Source of the DNA: JAOPZW01 sp963707695
GTDB taxonomy: Bacteria; Actinomycetota; Thermoleophilia; Solirubrobacterales; Solirubrobacteraceae
Assembly: GCA_963707695.1 (NCBI GenBank)
Contig: CAVPQY010000006.1
Span: 372,001 to 436,000 of the forward strand
Length of the DNA: 64,000 bases
Direction: 5' to 3'
A model generated the notes under the pieces. It did no database searches, was not told the origin of the DNA, and saw only the letters and a list, made by a program, of their open reading frames with translations. Both the position numbers and the translations under genes were made by a program. This document shows positions 43,808-52,695 of the stretch, one piece after another; within the stretch, counting starts at the first letter, position 1; every line of letters starts with the position of its first letter.

Positions 43808-43951
43808 GGCGTACGCGGCGAACGATGTCCCGGGGCCAGGCGTCGCGGGAACCTAGCGAGCGGGGCGTGATCCTGGGATAAAGCCCTCAGCCTCGGGTTT
43901 GCGCGCGTGCCGCGGCGGTGAGGCCCCGTCTCGTCGGAGGAGGAGGACCTG

Positions 43952-45760
43952 ATGCAGGCAGCCGGAAGCACCCTGTCCACGAAGCCCGCGGCACAGACGA
44001 TCGCACGGTCCGCCGCGACGGCGGCCGAGCGGTACGGCGATCGGCCGGCGCTGCGCCACCGCAGCGGCGACGGGTGGGCGGAGGTGACGTTCGCGCAGGC
44101 GGCCGAGGTCGTCGAGGAGGCCGCGCTCGGCCTGCTGACGCTCGGCGTCCAGCCGGGCGACCGGGTCTGCCTGCTGGCCAACACCCGCGTCGACTGGACC
44201 TACGCGAGCCTCGCCATCTCGAGCACGGGGTGCGTCGTGGTGCCGGTCTACCCGACGAACGCGCCCGAGGAGTGCGAGTGGGTCGCGGGCAACTCGGAGG
44301 CGCGCGTCATCGTCTGCGAGGACGCGAGCCAGGTGGCGAAGATCACGCAGGTCCGCGACGCCCTGCCGGCGCTCGAGGCGATCGTCGTGATCGACGGCCC
44401 GGCCGGGGACGCCGACCTGACCCTGGACGACCTCCGCGCTCGCGGGCGCGACGAGGGCGATCGCGACGAGCTCGTCCGCCGCCGCGATGCGGTCACGCCG
44501 GAGGACCGCTGCTTCATCGTCTACACGTCGGGGACCACGGGGCCGCCCAAGGGCACGGTCCTCACGCACGGCAACTGCTCGTCGGTCGGGGCGATGGTGC
44601 AGGAGATCGGCTTCGTCACCGAGGAGGACGTCAGCTACCTCTACCTGCCGTTGGCGCACGTCTTCGCGCTGACCGTCCAGATCGCGTCCTTCGACGTGGG
44701 CACGGCGATCATCTTCTTCGGGGGCGACCCGAAGCGGATCATCGCCGAGCTGGCGGAGACGAAGCCGACGTACTTCCCGTCGGTGCCCAGGATCTTCGAG
44801 AAGATCTTCACGATGGCGACCTCGGCGGTCGAGCAGGCGCCCGCGGAGGACCAGGTCAAGTTCGCGAAGGCGATCGAGATCGGCTTCCAGGTCCGCGAGC
44901 TCGAGCGCGACGGCGCGCCCGTCCCGGACGAGCTGCGCGCCGCCTACGAGGAGGCCGACGCCCGGGTCTTCGCCAACGTCCGCGCGCTGTTCGGCGGGCG
45001 GCTGCGCCAGGCGGTGTCGGGCGCGGCGCCGATCGCGCCGGAGATCCTGCGCTTCTTCGTCGCCTGCGGCGTCATGGTCCTCGAGGGCTACGGCATGACC
45101 GAGACGACGGCCGTGGGGTGCGTGGGGACGCTGGAGCACTGGCGGATCGGCACCGTCGGGCGCCCGATGCCCGGCGTCGAGGTGCGCATCGCCCAGGACG
45201 GCGAGATCCAGATGCGCGGCCCGAACATCTTCAAGGAGTACTGGCGCAACCCGGAGGCGACGGCCGAGACGTTCACCGAGGACGGCTGGCTCATGACCGG
45301 CGACCTGGGGACGCTCGACGAGGACGGCTACCTCTCGATCACCGGCCGCAAGAAGGACATCATCATCACCGCGGGGGGCAAGAACCTCGCGCCCGCCAAC
45401 GTCGAGAACGACCTCAAGCAGTCGCGCTGGATCTCGCAGGCCGTCATGTTCGGCGACCGCAAGCCCTACCCGGTCGCGCTCATCACCCTCGACCCCGAGG
45501 AGGTCGTCCCGTGGGCGCGCGAGCACGGGCTGCCCGAGGACGTCACCGAGCTCGGCCGGGACGAGACCGTGCGCGCGCTCATCCAGGACGAGCTCGACCG
45601 CGTCAACGCGAAGTACGCGCGGGTCGAGCAGGTCAAGCGCTTCGCGATCCTGCCGCGCGACCTCTCCCAGGAGTCGGGCGAGCTCACGCCGACGCTGAAG
45701 GTCAAGCGCAACGTCGTCTACGAGCGCCACGCCGACGTCTTCGAGGGGCTCTACCGCTAG
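43952..45760 (+). CDS. Long-chain acyl-CoA synthetase (FadD15-like)
   Basis: This 602-residue AMP-forming ligase activates fatty acids. It has the P-loop-like IVYTSGTTGPPKGTVLTH motif, the YLYLPLAHVFALTVQI region, the GYGMTETTA motif and the hinge and lysine region DGYLSITGRKKDIIITAGGK; the C-terminal Lys is in ELTPTLKVKRNVVY. The sequence is closest in style to the bacterial FadD15/FAA1-like group. A strong SD, GGAGGAGGA, precedes the ATG at 43952. Monocistronic. Confidence 0.93.
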   Translation: MQAAGSTLSTKPAAQTIARSAATAAERYGDRPALRHRSGDGWAEVTFAQAAEVVEEAALGLLTLGVQPGDRVCLLANTRVDWTYASLAISSTGCVVVPVYPTNAPEECEWVAGNSEARVIVCEDASQVAKITQVRDALPALEAIVVIDGPAGDADLTLDDLRARGRDEGDRDELVRRRDAVTPEDRCFIVYTSGTTGPPKGTVLTHGNCSSVGAMVQEIGFVTEEDVSYLYLPLAHVFALTVQIASFDVGTAIIFFGGDPKRIIAELAETKPTYFPSVPRIFEKIFTMATSAVEQAPAEDQVKFAKAIEIGFQVRELERDGAPVPDELRAAYEEADARVFANVRALFGGRLRQAVSGAAPIAPEILRFFVACGVMVLEGYGMTETTAVGCVGTLEHWRIGTVGRPMPGVEVRIAQDGEIQMRGPNIFKEYWRNPEATAETFTEDGWLMTGDLGTLDEDGYLSITGRKKDIIITAGGKNLAPANVENDLKQSRWISQAVMFGDRKPYPVALITLDPEEVVPWAREHGLPEDVTELGRDETVRALIQDELDRVNAKYARVEQVKRFAILPRDLSQESGELTPTLKVKRNVVYERHADVFEGLYR

Positions 45761-45870
45761 CCCGCCGGCGCCCGTCGCCGCGAGTCCGTACCTAGGCATC
45801 CGACATGCGACCGGCGTCCTCACTGGGACGGGCGGCCGTGCTCGCAGCGCCGAACGGCCGCGCAGAGCCC

Positions 45871-45876
45871 TACGAT
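45871..45876 (+). promoter_or_regulatory. Putative -10 box of the LamG lipoprotein gene
   Basis: TACGAT, 6 bases before the ATG at 45883. It supports this start over the in-frame ATG at 45805. Confidence 0.45.
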
Positions 45877-45882
45877 CGCCGG

Positions 45883-48033
45883 ATGCGGAAGCGCGCGCTC
45901 GTGCTGGCTCTCCTGGTCGGCAGCCTCGTCCTCGCCAGCTGCAGCGGGGACAACGACCCGGTGTCGAACGTCACGGCGACCTCCGCCACGTTCAACGCGC
46001 ACGGCACCTGCGACAGCGGCCAGCCCAACCCGTGCGAGTGGCGCTGGCGCTACCGCAAGGTCGGCGACTCGGCCTGGACCGAGACGCCGCTGCAGGGCCC
46101 GGTCACCGGGTCGGCCTCGAACGTGCCGCTGAAGTGGGACGTCTCGGGCCTCACGCCCGGCACGCAGTACGAGGAGCAGATCGGCGGGCGCGGCGACAAC
46201 GTCAGCACGATCTCGTGGACGAGCTCGACCGTGAAGTTCACCACCGCGGCGGCCACGAACACCGTCTTCAGCGACGGGTTCGAGTCCGGCGACTTCGCGA
46301 GCTGGAGCCAGGTCCAGACCGCCGGCGACGGCACGGCCGTCGTCCAGAGCGCGGTCGTCAAGACCGGCGCGGCCGCGGCCCAGCTCTCCGAGAGCGCGAC
46401 GGCGGGGTCGAAGGCCTACATCCGCAAGACGCTCCCCTCCGCGCAGCAGGAGCTCACCGTCAGCGGCGCCTTCCGCATCGCCACGGCGCCCGCCAGCGGC
46501 GGCAACGTCCCCTTCTTCCGCCTGCTGGACCCGGCGTCCGCGCGCGTCGTGAGCATCTACCGCCAGAACGGGTCGGCCGGCACGATCGGCCTCGGCTTCG
46601 GCGGCGCGAACGTCACCACCACCGGCAAGCTCGCGCTGGGCACCTGGGCGACCGTCGAGCTCCACGTCATCACCGCGGGCACCAGCAGCACCATCGAGGT
46701 GAAGCTCAACGGCGCGCAGGTCTACGCCACGACGACGGCGAGCCTCGGCACGGCGGGCGTGCAGACGATCCAGGTCGGCAACGACACCGCCGCGCAGGCC
46801 TTCACGCTGGCGGCCGACGACATCGACGTCGAGGGGGCGGGCTCGGCCACGCCGTCCGCGCCGGCGAACGTCACGCTGCCCACGATCTCCGGGACCGCGC
46901 AGGCGGGCCAGACGCTGACGGCGAGCACCGGCACCTGGGCCGGGACGCAGCCGATCACGTACACGTACCAGTGGCAGCGCTGCGACAGCGCCGGGGCGAC
47001 GTGCGCCGCCATCGCCAACGCGACCGCCGGGACCTACGCCGCGACGGCGACGGACGTCGGCAAGACGCTGCGCGTGGTGGTCGCGGCGAAGAACTCCGTC
47101 GGCACGACGAACGCGACGTCCAACGCGACCGTCGTCGTGCAGGGCGCGTCGACCCCGCCGTCGAACACGGCGCTGCCGACGATCACCGGCTCCGCGCAGC
47201 AGGGACAGACGCTGACCGCCGTGCCGGGCGGGTGGGACGGCAGCCAGCCGATCACGTACACGTACGCCTGGCAGCGCTGCGACAGCGGCGGCGCCGCGTG
47301 CGTGCCGATCTCCGGGGCCACGGCCACGAGCTACCTGATCGTCGCGGCCGACGTCGGCAAGACGCTGCGGGTCGCGGTCAAGGCCACGAACGGCTCGGGC
47401 AACGCCACCGCCACCTCGGCGGCCACCGCGGTCGTGCAGGCGACGCAGACCCAGCCGGGCCTCGTCGCCCTCTGGCACATGGACGAGACCTCGGGCACGA
47501 CGATGGCCGATGCGGTGGGCGGCCACACCGGCACGCTGCACTCCGTCGCGCTCGGGCAGGCGGGCTTCGCCGGCACCGCGTACGGCTTCAACGGCACGTC
47601 GAGCTACGTGTCGGTGCCGACGGCGTCGGACCTCAACCCGGGCGGGTCGACGATCACGGTCACGATCCGGCTCAAGACGACCAAGGCGCCCGCGTCGCCC
47701 GACTGGGACCTCATCCGCAAGGGCCTCTACACGACCGCCGGCGGGGAGTGGAAGATGGAGTACCAGCCGACCGGCCAGGCCTCGTGCGGCTTCAACGGCT
47801 CGTCCGGCTACAGCGAGCTGACGGCCGGGCCGCCGATCAACGACGGCCAGTGGCACACGGTCCAGTGCGTGAAGACCGCGTCGGCGATCAGGGTCGTCGT
47901 CGACGGGACCGCGACCTCGCAGGCGGCGACGATCGGGACGATCTCCAACACCGACGCCGTGCCGATCGGGGCCCGTCCCGGGTCGGAGTTCTTCAACGGC
48001 TCGCTCGACGAGGCCAGCGTCCAGATCGGGTAG
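45883..48033 (+). CDS. Surface lipoprotein with two Ig-like repeats and a LamG domain
   Basis: This 716-residue lipoprotein has a signal ending in LVLASC, so Cys would be lipidated. In order: a fibronectin-III-like segment (GTCDSGQPNPCEWRWRYRK), a lectin-like domain beginning FSDGFESGDFASWSQVQTAG, two 99-residue repeats containing TYTYxWQRCDS and DVGKTLRVxV, and a C-terminal LamG (GLVALWHMDETSGTTMADAV). It probably binds polysaccharide or matrix outside the cell. The ATG at 45883 is chosen because the lipobox then lies at residue 20; starting at 45805 would put 26 residues before the signal. Confidence 0.85.
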   Translation: MRKRALVLALLVGSLVLASCSGDNDPVSNVTATSATFNAHGTCDSGQPNPCEWRWRYRKVGDSAWTETPLQGPVTGSASNVPLKWDVSGLTPGTQYEEQIGGRGDNVSTISWTSSTVKFTTAAATNTVFSDGFESGDFASWSQVQTAGDGTAVVQSAVVKTGAAAAQLSESATAGSKAYIRKTLPSAQQELTVSGAFRIATAPASGGNVPFFRLLDPASARVVSIYRQNGSAGTIGLGFGGANVTTTGKLALGTWATVELHVITAGTSSTIEVKLNGAQVYATTTASLGTAGVQTIQVGNDTAAQAFTLAADDIDVEGAGSATPSAPANVTLPTISGTAQAGQTLTASTGTWAGTQPITYTYQWQRCDSAGATCAAIANATAGTYAATATDVGKTLRVVVAAKNSVGTTNATSNATVVVQGASTPPSNTALPTITGSAQQGQTLTAVPGGWDGSQPITYTYAWQRCDSGGAACVPISGATATSYLIVAADVGKTLRVAVKATNGSGNATATSAATAVVQATQTQPGLVALWHMDETSGTTMADAVGGHTGTLHSVALGQAGFAGTAYGFNGTSSYVSVPTASDLNPGGSTITVTIRLKTTKAPASPDWDLIRKGLYTTAGGEWKMEYQPTGQASCGFNGSSGYSELTAGPPINDGQWHTVQCVKTASAIRVVVDGTATSQAATIGTISNTDAVPIGARPGSEFFNGSLDEASVQIG
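46861..47454 (+). repeat. Two tandem 297-base repeats in the lipoprotein gene
   Basis: Copies at 46861-47157 and 47158-47454 encode 99 residues each. Stretches such as 46948-46968 and 47245-47265 are identical in DNA, as are 19 bases around TGGCAGCGCTGCGACAGCG. This suggests recent duplication or gene conversion. Confidence 0.85.
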
Positions 48034-48077
48034 CGGGACCGCCTCCGCAGCTGCGTCACGGCCGTCACCCGCCGGTC

Positions 48078-48083
48078 TAGGAT
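48078..48083 (+). promoter_or_regulatory. Putative -10 box of the phosphoesterase gene
   Basis: TAGGAT, only 5 bases before the ATG at 48089; no SD fits in the gap. Confidence 0.45.
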
Positions 48084-48088
48084 GCGCC

Positions 48089-49465
48089 ATGGACGACGTC
48101 CGGGGGATCACCAGGCGGACCGCGCTGCGGACCGCCGCCGGAGCGGGCGTCGCGCTCGCCGCCGCGTCGGCAGAGTCGCTGCCCGCCTGGGCGCGACCCG
48201 TGCTCGCCGCTGGTCGCCTCAAGGGTCCGGGGTCGCGGCCGTTCCCGCGGCTGCCCGAGGGGACGGAGACGCTCCCCGCGATCGACCACGTCGTGGTCGT
48301 GATGATGGAGAACCACTCCTTCGACAACGTGCTGGGAACCCTGCGCGGCCGGCCGGGCCGGGAGGTCGACGGCCTGCGGTTCCGGCGGGGGCGGGCGGTG
48401 GACGCCAACCCCGACGCGCAGGGCGTGCTCGTCCCGGCGTCGCACGCGCCGACGGTGTGCCAGGAGCACGGCGAGCCGTCGCAGGCCTGGAACGCGAGCC
48501 ACACCGCGTACGACGGCGGTCGCAACGACGGCTTCGTCCGCGGCAGCGGGCCCGTCGCGATGCAGTACTACACGGCGGCCGACCTGCCGTTCACGCACGC
48601 GCTGGCCCGGCGCTTCCCCGTCGGGGAGCGCTACTTCTGCTCGTGCCTGGCCCAGACGTATCCGAACTTCCGCTACCTCCTGACGGGCACGTCGAGCGGC
48701 GTGATCCGGACGGACACCTCGACGTTCTCGGTGCCCGCCGCCAACGGCACGATCTTCGACCGCTTCGACCACTTCGGGATCACGTGGAAGACGTACTACG
48801 ACAGCCTGCCGGCACCGCTCGTCATCCCCGGGGTCCTGCCCCCCGCGCGCGCCGGGAACTTCGTCAAGGGCGTGCAGCACTTCCTCGACGACGCGGCGGC
48901 GGGGCGGCTGCCGCAGTTCAGCTTCGTCAACCCCGACTACGAGTCGGTCTCGGAGGAGAACCCGCAGGACGTGCAGTTCGGGGACCGCTTCCTGGCGCGC
49001 GTGACGAACGCCGTCCTGCACTCGCCGCAGTGGCGCCGGACCGCGCTCTTCATCACCTACGACGAGCACGGCGGCTACTACGACCACGTCCCGCCGCCGC
49101 GCGCCGTCCCGCCCGACGCCATCCCCCCGCTGCTGCATCCCGGCGACGTGCCCGGCGGCTTCGACCGCTACGGCTTCCGCGTGCCGCTCATCGTCGTCTC
49201 GCCCTGGGCCCGGCGGCGCTACGTCTCGCGGGTCGTGCAGGACCACACGTCGATCACGCGCTTCATCGAGACGAAGTGGAACCTCGGCGCCATGACGTAC
49301 CGCGACGCCAACGCGGCTGACATGACCGACTACTTCGACTTCCGGCGGCCGAGCTTCCTCGCGCCGCCGGCGCTCCCCGCGCCGGTCGACCCGGCGCCGG
49401 GACTGTGGCACTGCGGCGCCGCGGGGCAGCAGCCGCCGCTGCCGCCGGTGGGCGCGATCGCCTAG
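48089..49465 (+). CDS. Exported phosphoesterase (phospholipase C/acid phosphatase type)
   Basis: This 458-residue protein begins with a Tat-type signal (ITRRTALRTAAGAGVALAAA). The mature part belongs to the PF04185 phosphoesterase family: VVVVMMENHSFDNVLGTLRG with the metal and Thr/Ser-type site, YLLTGTSSGVIRTD, FITYDEHGGYYDHVPPPRAV and VPLIVVSPWARR. Members hydrolyse phospholipids or phosphate esters outside the cell. It may give phosphate or lipid products to the cell. ATG at 48089 behind TAGGAT. A C-terminal proline-rich tail follows the fold. Confidence 0.9.
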   Translation: MDDVRGITRRTALRTAAGAGVALAAASAESLPAWARPVLAAGRLKGPGSRPFPRLPEGTETLPAIDHVVVVMMENHSFDNVLGTLRGRPGREVDGLRFRRGRAVDANPDAQGVLVPASHAPTVCQEHGEPSQAWNASHTAYDGGRNDGFVRGSGPVAMQYYTAADLPFTHALARRFPVGERYFCSCLAQTYPNFRYLLTGTSSGVIRTDTSTFSVPAANGTIFDRFDHFGITWKTYYDSLPAPLVIPGVLPPARAGNFVKGVQHFLDDAAAGRLPQFSFVNPDYESVSEENPQDVQFGDRFLARVTNAVLHSPQWRRTALFITYDEHGGYYDHVPPPRAVPPDAIPPLLHPGDVPGGFDRYGFRVPLIVVSPWARRRYVSRVVQDHTSITRFIETKWNLGAMTYRDANAADMTDYFDFRRPSFLAPPALPAPVDPAPGLWHCGAAGQQPPLPPVGAIA

Positions 49466-49514
49466 AAGCGGATCGTGCCGCTGCTGGTGGGGCTCGTCAC
49501 CGGCGACGGCCAGG

Positions 49515-49541
49515 TGTCACAGCCGGCCGCGCCGTCCCGTC
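49515..49541 (+). promoter_or_regulatory. ECF41-type promoter
   Basis: TGTCACA (49515-49521) and CGTC (49538-49541) are separated by 16 bases. These are the -35 and -10 elements described for ECF41 sigma factors. The pair lies 32 bases before the SDR gene whose neighbour is an ECF41 sigma gene, which suggests autoregulation. Confidence 0.7.
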
Positions 49542-49572
49542 TAGGGGGCATGAGCGACCAAGGAGCACCCTC

Positions 49573-50521
49573 ATGAAGGTCTTCGTCGCAGGACCCACCG
49601 GCGCGGTGGGGCGGCAGCTGCTGCCGCAGCTCGTCGCGGCTGGGCACGACGTCGTCGGCATGGTCCGCCGGAGCGAGACGTCCGACCTCGTCCGCAGCCT
49701 CGGCGGGCGGCCGGTCGTGGCCGACGCCCTCGACGCCGAGGCCGTCGCGGCCGCGGTCGCCGCCGAGGAGCCCGAGGCCATCGTCCACATGGCGACCGCG
49801 CTCGCCGGCGGAGTGGACCCGCGCCACTTCGACCGCGACTTCGCGGTGACGAACCGCCTGCGCACGACGGGCACCGACCACCTGCTGGCCGCGGGCCGCG
49901 CGGTGGGCGTCCGGCGCGTCGTCGCCCAGAGCTTCGCCGGCTGGCCCTACGCCCGCGTCGACGGGGCCGTCAAGACCGAGGAGGACCCGCTCGACCCCGA
50001 TCCGCCCGCGCCGTTCCGCGCGACGCTCGCCGCCATCCGCCACCTCGAGGAGGCGGTCACCGGGGCGGCGTGGACCGAGGGCGTCGTCCTGCGCTTCGGC
50101 GCGCTCTACGGACCCGGGACGAGCCTGGCCACGGACCCGCGCGGCGAGCACACGGAGCTCATCCGCCGGCGCCGCTTCCCGGTCGTGGGCGACGGCGGCG
50201 GCGTGTGGTCCTTCCTGCAGGTCGAGGACGCCGCGGCGGCAACGGTGGCCGCCCTGGCGCACGGTCGCCGCGGCGTCTACAACATCGTCGACGACGACCC
50301 CGCGGCGGTCGCCGACTGGCTGCCGCAGGTGGCCCGGGTCGTCGGGGGCAAGCCCCCGCGCCACGTCCCGCGCTGGCTCGGCCGCCTGGCGGCGGGGGAG
50401 GGCGGAGCGGTCATGATGACCGAGGTGCGTGGTGCGTCGAACGCCAAGGCGCGGCGGGAGCTCGGGTGGACCCCGCGCCACCCGAGCTGGCGGACGGCGC
50501 TTCGCGGCGGCCGGGGGGTGA
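49573..50521 (+). CDS. NAD-dependent epimerase/dehydratase (SDR), partner of ECF41 sigma (probable frameshift near the end)
   Basis: This SDR has the cofactor loop VFVAGPTGAVGRQLLPQLVA, then IVHMATALAGG, VVAQSFAGWPYA and LRFGALYGPGTSL; it looks like an NmrA/epimerase relative. The end should be near GWTPRHPSWRTGFAAAGG, which requires removal of one base near 50499 and gives a stop at 50519-50521, just before the sigma gene. As written, the frame runs on to 50691 through the sigma gene. A GGAG-type SD precedes the ATG. ECF41 sigma genes are characteristically paired with an oxidoreductase or epimerase gene. Confidence 0.85.
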
Positions 50522-50525
50522 CGCC

Positions 50526-51443
50526 GTGGGCGAGCCGTACGAGGCGCTGCGCCCGAAGGCCTTCGCGATCGCCTACCGGATGCTCGGCAGCGCGGCCGAG
50601 GCCGAGGACGTCGTGCAGGAGGCCTTCCTGCGCGTGCACCGCGAGCTCGAGGCGGGTGAGCCGATCGCATCGCTCGAGGCCTTCACCATGACGGTCGTCA
50701 CCCGGCTGGCGATCGACGAGCTGCGCTCCGCGCGGGCCCGCCGAGAGCGCTACGTCGGCGAGTGGCTGCCCGAGCCGGTCGTCACGGACGGCGAGGACGA
50801 CCCGGCCGCGCACGCCGAGCTGTCGGAGTCGCTCGGCCTCGCCTTCCTCGTGCTGCTGGAGAGCCTGTCGCCCGAGCAACGCGCCGTGTACCTGCTGCAC
50901 GACATCTTCGACTACCGCTACGACGAGATCGCGTCGATCCTCGGCAAGGAGCCGCCCGCCGTGCGCCAGCTCGCCGTCCGCGCGCGCCGGCACGTCGACG
51001 AGCGCCGCCCGCGCTTCGAGAGCTCGCCGGAGCAGCGCGAGCGCCTGGCGGAGCGGTTCTTCGCGGCGTTCGAGCACGGCGACGTCCAGGGCCTCGAGGC
51101 GCTCCTGGCCCAGGACGTCGTCCTCCACGGCGACGGTGGCGGCAAGGTGCCCGCCCTCGCGCGGCCGGCCCACGGTCGTGCCCGCGTGGCACGGACGCTG
51201 CTGGCGTGGGCACGCGCCGGCGCGCGCCTCGGCGGCGTCACGCTGCGGCGCGTCGACGTCAACGGCCAGCCCGGCGCGCTCGCGCTCGACCGTGACGGTC
51301 GCGTCCTCAGCGTCCTGGCGCTCGACGTCCGGGGTGGCGAGGTGCACGCGGTCAGATCGGTCGTCAACCCGGACAAGCTCCGGCACCTCGGGCCGGTCGG
51401 CGACTACGGCGCGCTGCTCGGGGAGACGCGGCACCGGGGGTGA
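50526..51443 (+). CDS. ECF41-family sigma factor (SigJ-like) with SnoaL-like C-terminal domain
   Basis: This 305-residue sigma has region 2 (RPKAFAIAYRMLGSAAEAED, VVQEAFLRVHRELEAGEPIA) and region 4 (LSPEQRAVYLLHDIFDYRYD, EIASILGKEPPAVRQLAVRA). About 110 extra residues form a SnoaL/NTF2-like fold (LAERFFAAFEHGDVQGLEAL; VNPDKLRHLGPVGDYGALL) which in ECF41 members controls the sigma in place of an anti-sigma factor. The first residues are VGEPYEALRPKA from the GTG at 50526, 5 bases after the partner SDR. The matching promoter is at 49515-49541. Confidence 0.92.
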   Translation: MGEPYEALRPKAFAIAYRMLGSAAEAEDVVQEAFLRVHRELEAGEPIASLEAFTMTVVTRLAIDELRSARARRERYVGEWLPEPVVTDGEDDPAAHAELSESLGLAFLVLLESLSPEQRAVYLLHDIFDYRYDEIASILGKEPPAVRQLAVRARRHVDERRPRFESSPEQRERLAERFFAAFEHGDVQGLEALLAQDVVLHGDGGGKVPALARPAHGRARVARTLLAWARAGARLGGVTLRRVDVNGQPGALALDRDGRVLSVLALDVRGGEVHAVRSVVNPDKLRHLGPVGDYGALLGETRHRG

Positions 51444-51444
51444 A

Positions 51445-51484
51445 CGACCTCGACCGTCGGCGCCGGTCGGCGCCGGCGAGGTCG
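51445..51484 (+). terminator. Possible terminator hairpin after the ECF41 gene
   Basis: CGACCTCG (51445-51452) pairs with CGAGGTCG (51477-51484), and between them two copies of the self-complementary CGGCGCCG pair with each other. Just after the sigma stop. There is no T-run, so termination is only likely. Confidence 0.4.
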
Positions 51485-51549
51485 CGAGATCGGACGGATC
51501 GCGCCCGGTCGCGCAGGCGCACCGGGTGACGGGTGACGCCGCCTGGATA

Positions 51550-51835
51550 ACCGGCCGGTCCGTCCGGACGCGCGTCGCGCCGCCGGCCGACCCCGGGGCG
51601 GAGCCGGTCCCGAGCGCCGACTTGCCCGGCTTCGAGCAGGTGTTCTTCGACGACTTGTCGACCGACGTGCCCCTCGGGCGGTTCCCGTCCCCGATCGCGT
51701 CGAAGTTGGGCCGACCCGACGACCCAGACCGAGACCCAGCAGGGCGTCGCGTCGCCCGCGGACACGACGCAGGGCGACGTGCTGATCGACTGGGCGAGCG
51801 CCTGGCGGCGCCACACGCAGCCGCCGACGAAGGTG
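51550..51835 (+). pseudogene. Probable relic of a secreted GH16/concanavalin-like gene
   Basis: Translation in one frame (from 51619) gives DLPGFEQVFFDDLSTDVPLG followed by RFPSPIASK, resembling the start of an actinobacterial GH16-type domain after a Pro-rich linker. In another frame (51719-51805) it gives TTQTETQQGVASPADTTQGD then VLIDWASAW, resembling the closing strand of such a domain. About 150 residues expected between are missing, no start codon fits, and frames do not join. I infer an internally deleted gene. The match is by eye only. Confidence 0.42.
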
Positions 51836-51903
51836 ACCGGCTCATCGCGACGGGAAGGTGCAGCTGGGCTTGAAGCCGTCGACCGACGACGCGGGCGCGT
51901 CGC

Positions 51904-52629
51904 CTAGGCGACGGCACCGACGAGCGCGCCGATCCCGGCCGTCACCGCCATCGCCACGGCGCCCCAGGCGACCACGCGCACGGTGGCGCGTCGGCGCGCC
52001 GCGCCGCCGAGCCGGGCGCCGAGATCGCCGAGCAGCGCGAGCGCGACGAGCGTGACGACCACGATCGCCGCCACGCGGGCCGTGCCCGGGGCGACGGCGG
52101 CGGCCAGCAGCGGGAGCACCGCGCCGGCCGAGAACGCGAGCGCGGACGCCCATGCGGCCTGCAGCGGCCGCGCCATCCGCCCCTCGTCGAGGCCGAGCTC
52201 GTCGCGGGCGTGCGCGCCCAGGACGTCGCCGCGCGAGAGGTGGACGGCCACCTCGCGCGCCAGCTCGGGCGGCAGGCCCCGCCGCTCGTAGATCCCGGCC
52301 AGCTCGCGGAGCTCGCCGCCCGGATCGCTGCGGAGCTCCTCCTCCTCGAGCCGCAGGTCGGCCTGCTCGGCGTCTCGCTGCGAGCTGACCGACACGTACT
52401 CGCCCGCCGCCATCGAGAGCGCCCCGGCCACGAGGCCGGCGACGCCGGCCGTGAGGATCGCCGAGCCCGACGCGCCGGACGCCGCGACGCCCAGCACGAG
52501 GCTCGCCGTCGAGACCAGGCCGTCGTTGGCGCCGAGCACCGCGGCGCGCAGCCAGCCCGAGCGGCGGCTGAGGTGGACCGCCCGCGGGGCGTCGGCCGGG
52601 CCCCGGGCTGTCGGGGTCGTGGAGCGCAT
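51904..52629 (-). CDS. VIT1/CCC1 family transporter-like protein
   Basis: This 241-residue protein has about five membrane helices in the VIT1/CCC1 order. The first helices are AAVLGANDGLVSTASLVLGV and ILTAGVAGLVAGALSMAAGE, followed by the YVSVSSQRDAEQADLRLEEE cytoplasmic helix that binds metal in plant VIT1. A pair of C-terminal helices closes it. Iron or manganese transport is expected from the family. ATG at 52629 (MRSTTPTARG) is used; another in-frame ATG at 52647 would add 6 residues. It faces the ECF41 region. Confidence 0.85.
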   Translation of the reverse strand: MRSTTPTARGPADAPRAVHLSRRSGWLRAAVLGANDGLVSTASLVLGVAASGASGSAILTAGVAGLVAGALSMAAGEYVSVSSQRDAEQADLRLEEEELRSDPGGELRELAGIYERRGLPPELAREVAVHLSRGDVLGAHARDELGLDEGRMARPLQAAWASALAFSAGAVLPLLAAAVAPGTARVAAIVVVTLVALALLGDLGARLGGAARRRATVRVVAWGAVAMAVTAGIGALVGAVA

Positions 52630-52695
52630 CCATGACCACGATGGCACGACGGAGGGCGTCGCCCCGTCCCGGTGCGTCGGCCGTGCCGGCCCCGA

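Larger units (their letters stand above)
51444..51903. other. 460-base gap between ECF41 sigma and VIT1 gene
   Basis: The gap holds a nested inverted repeat at 51445-51484, then about 60 bases with nothing recognised, then a probable GH16-type gene relic (about 51550-51835). The last 70 bases before 51904 show no clear gene or signal. Confidence 0.7.
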
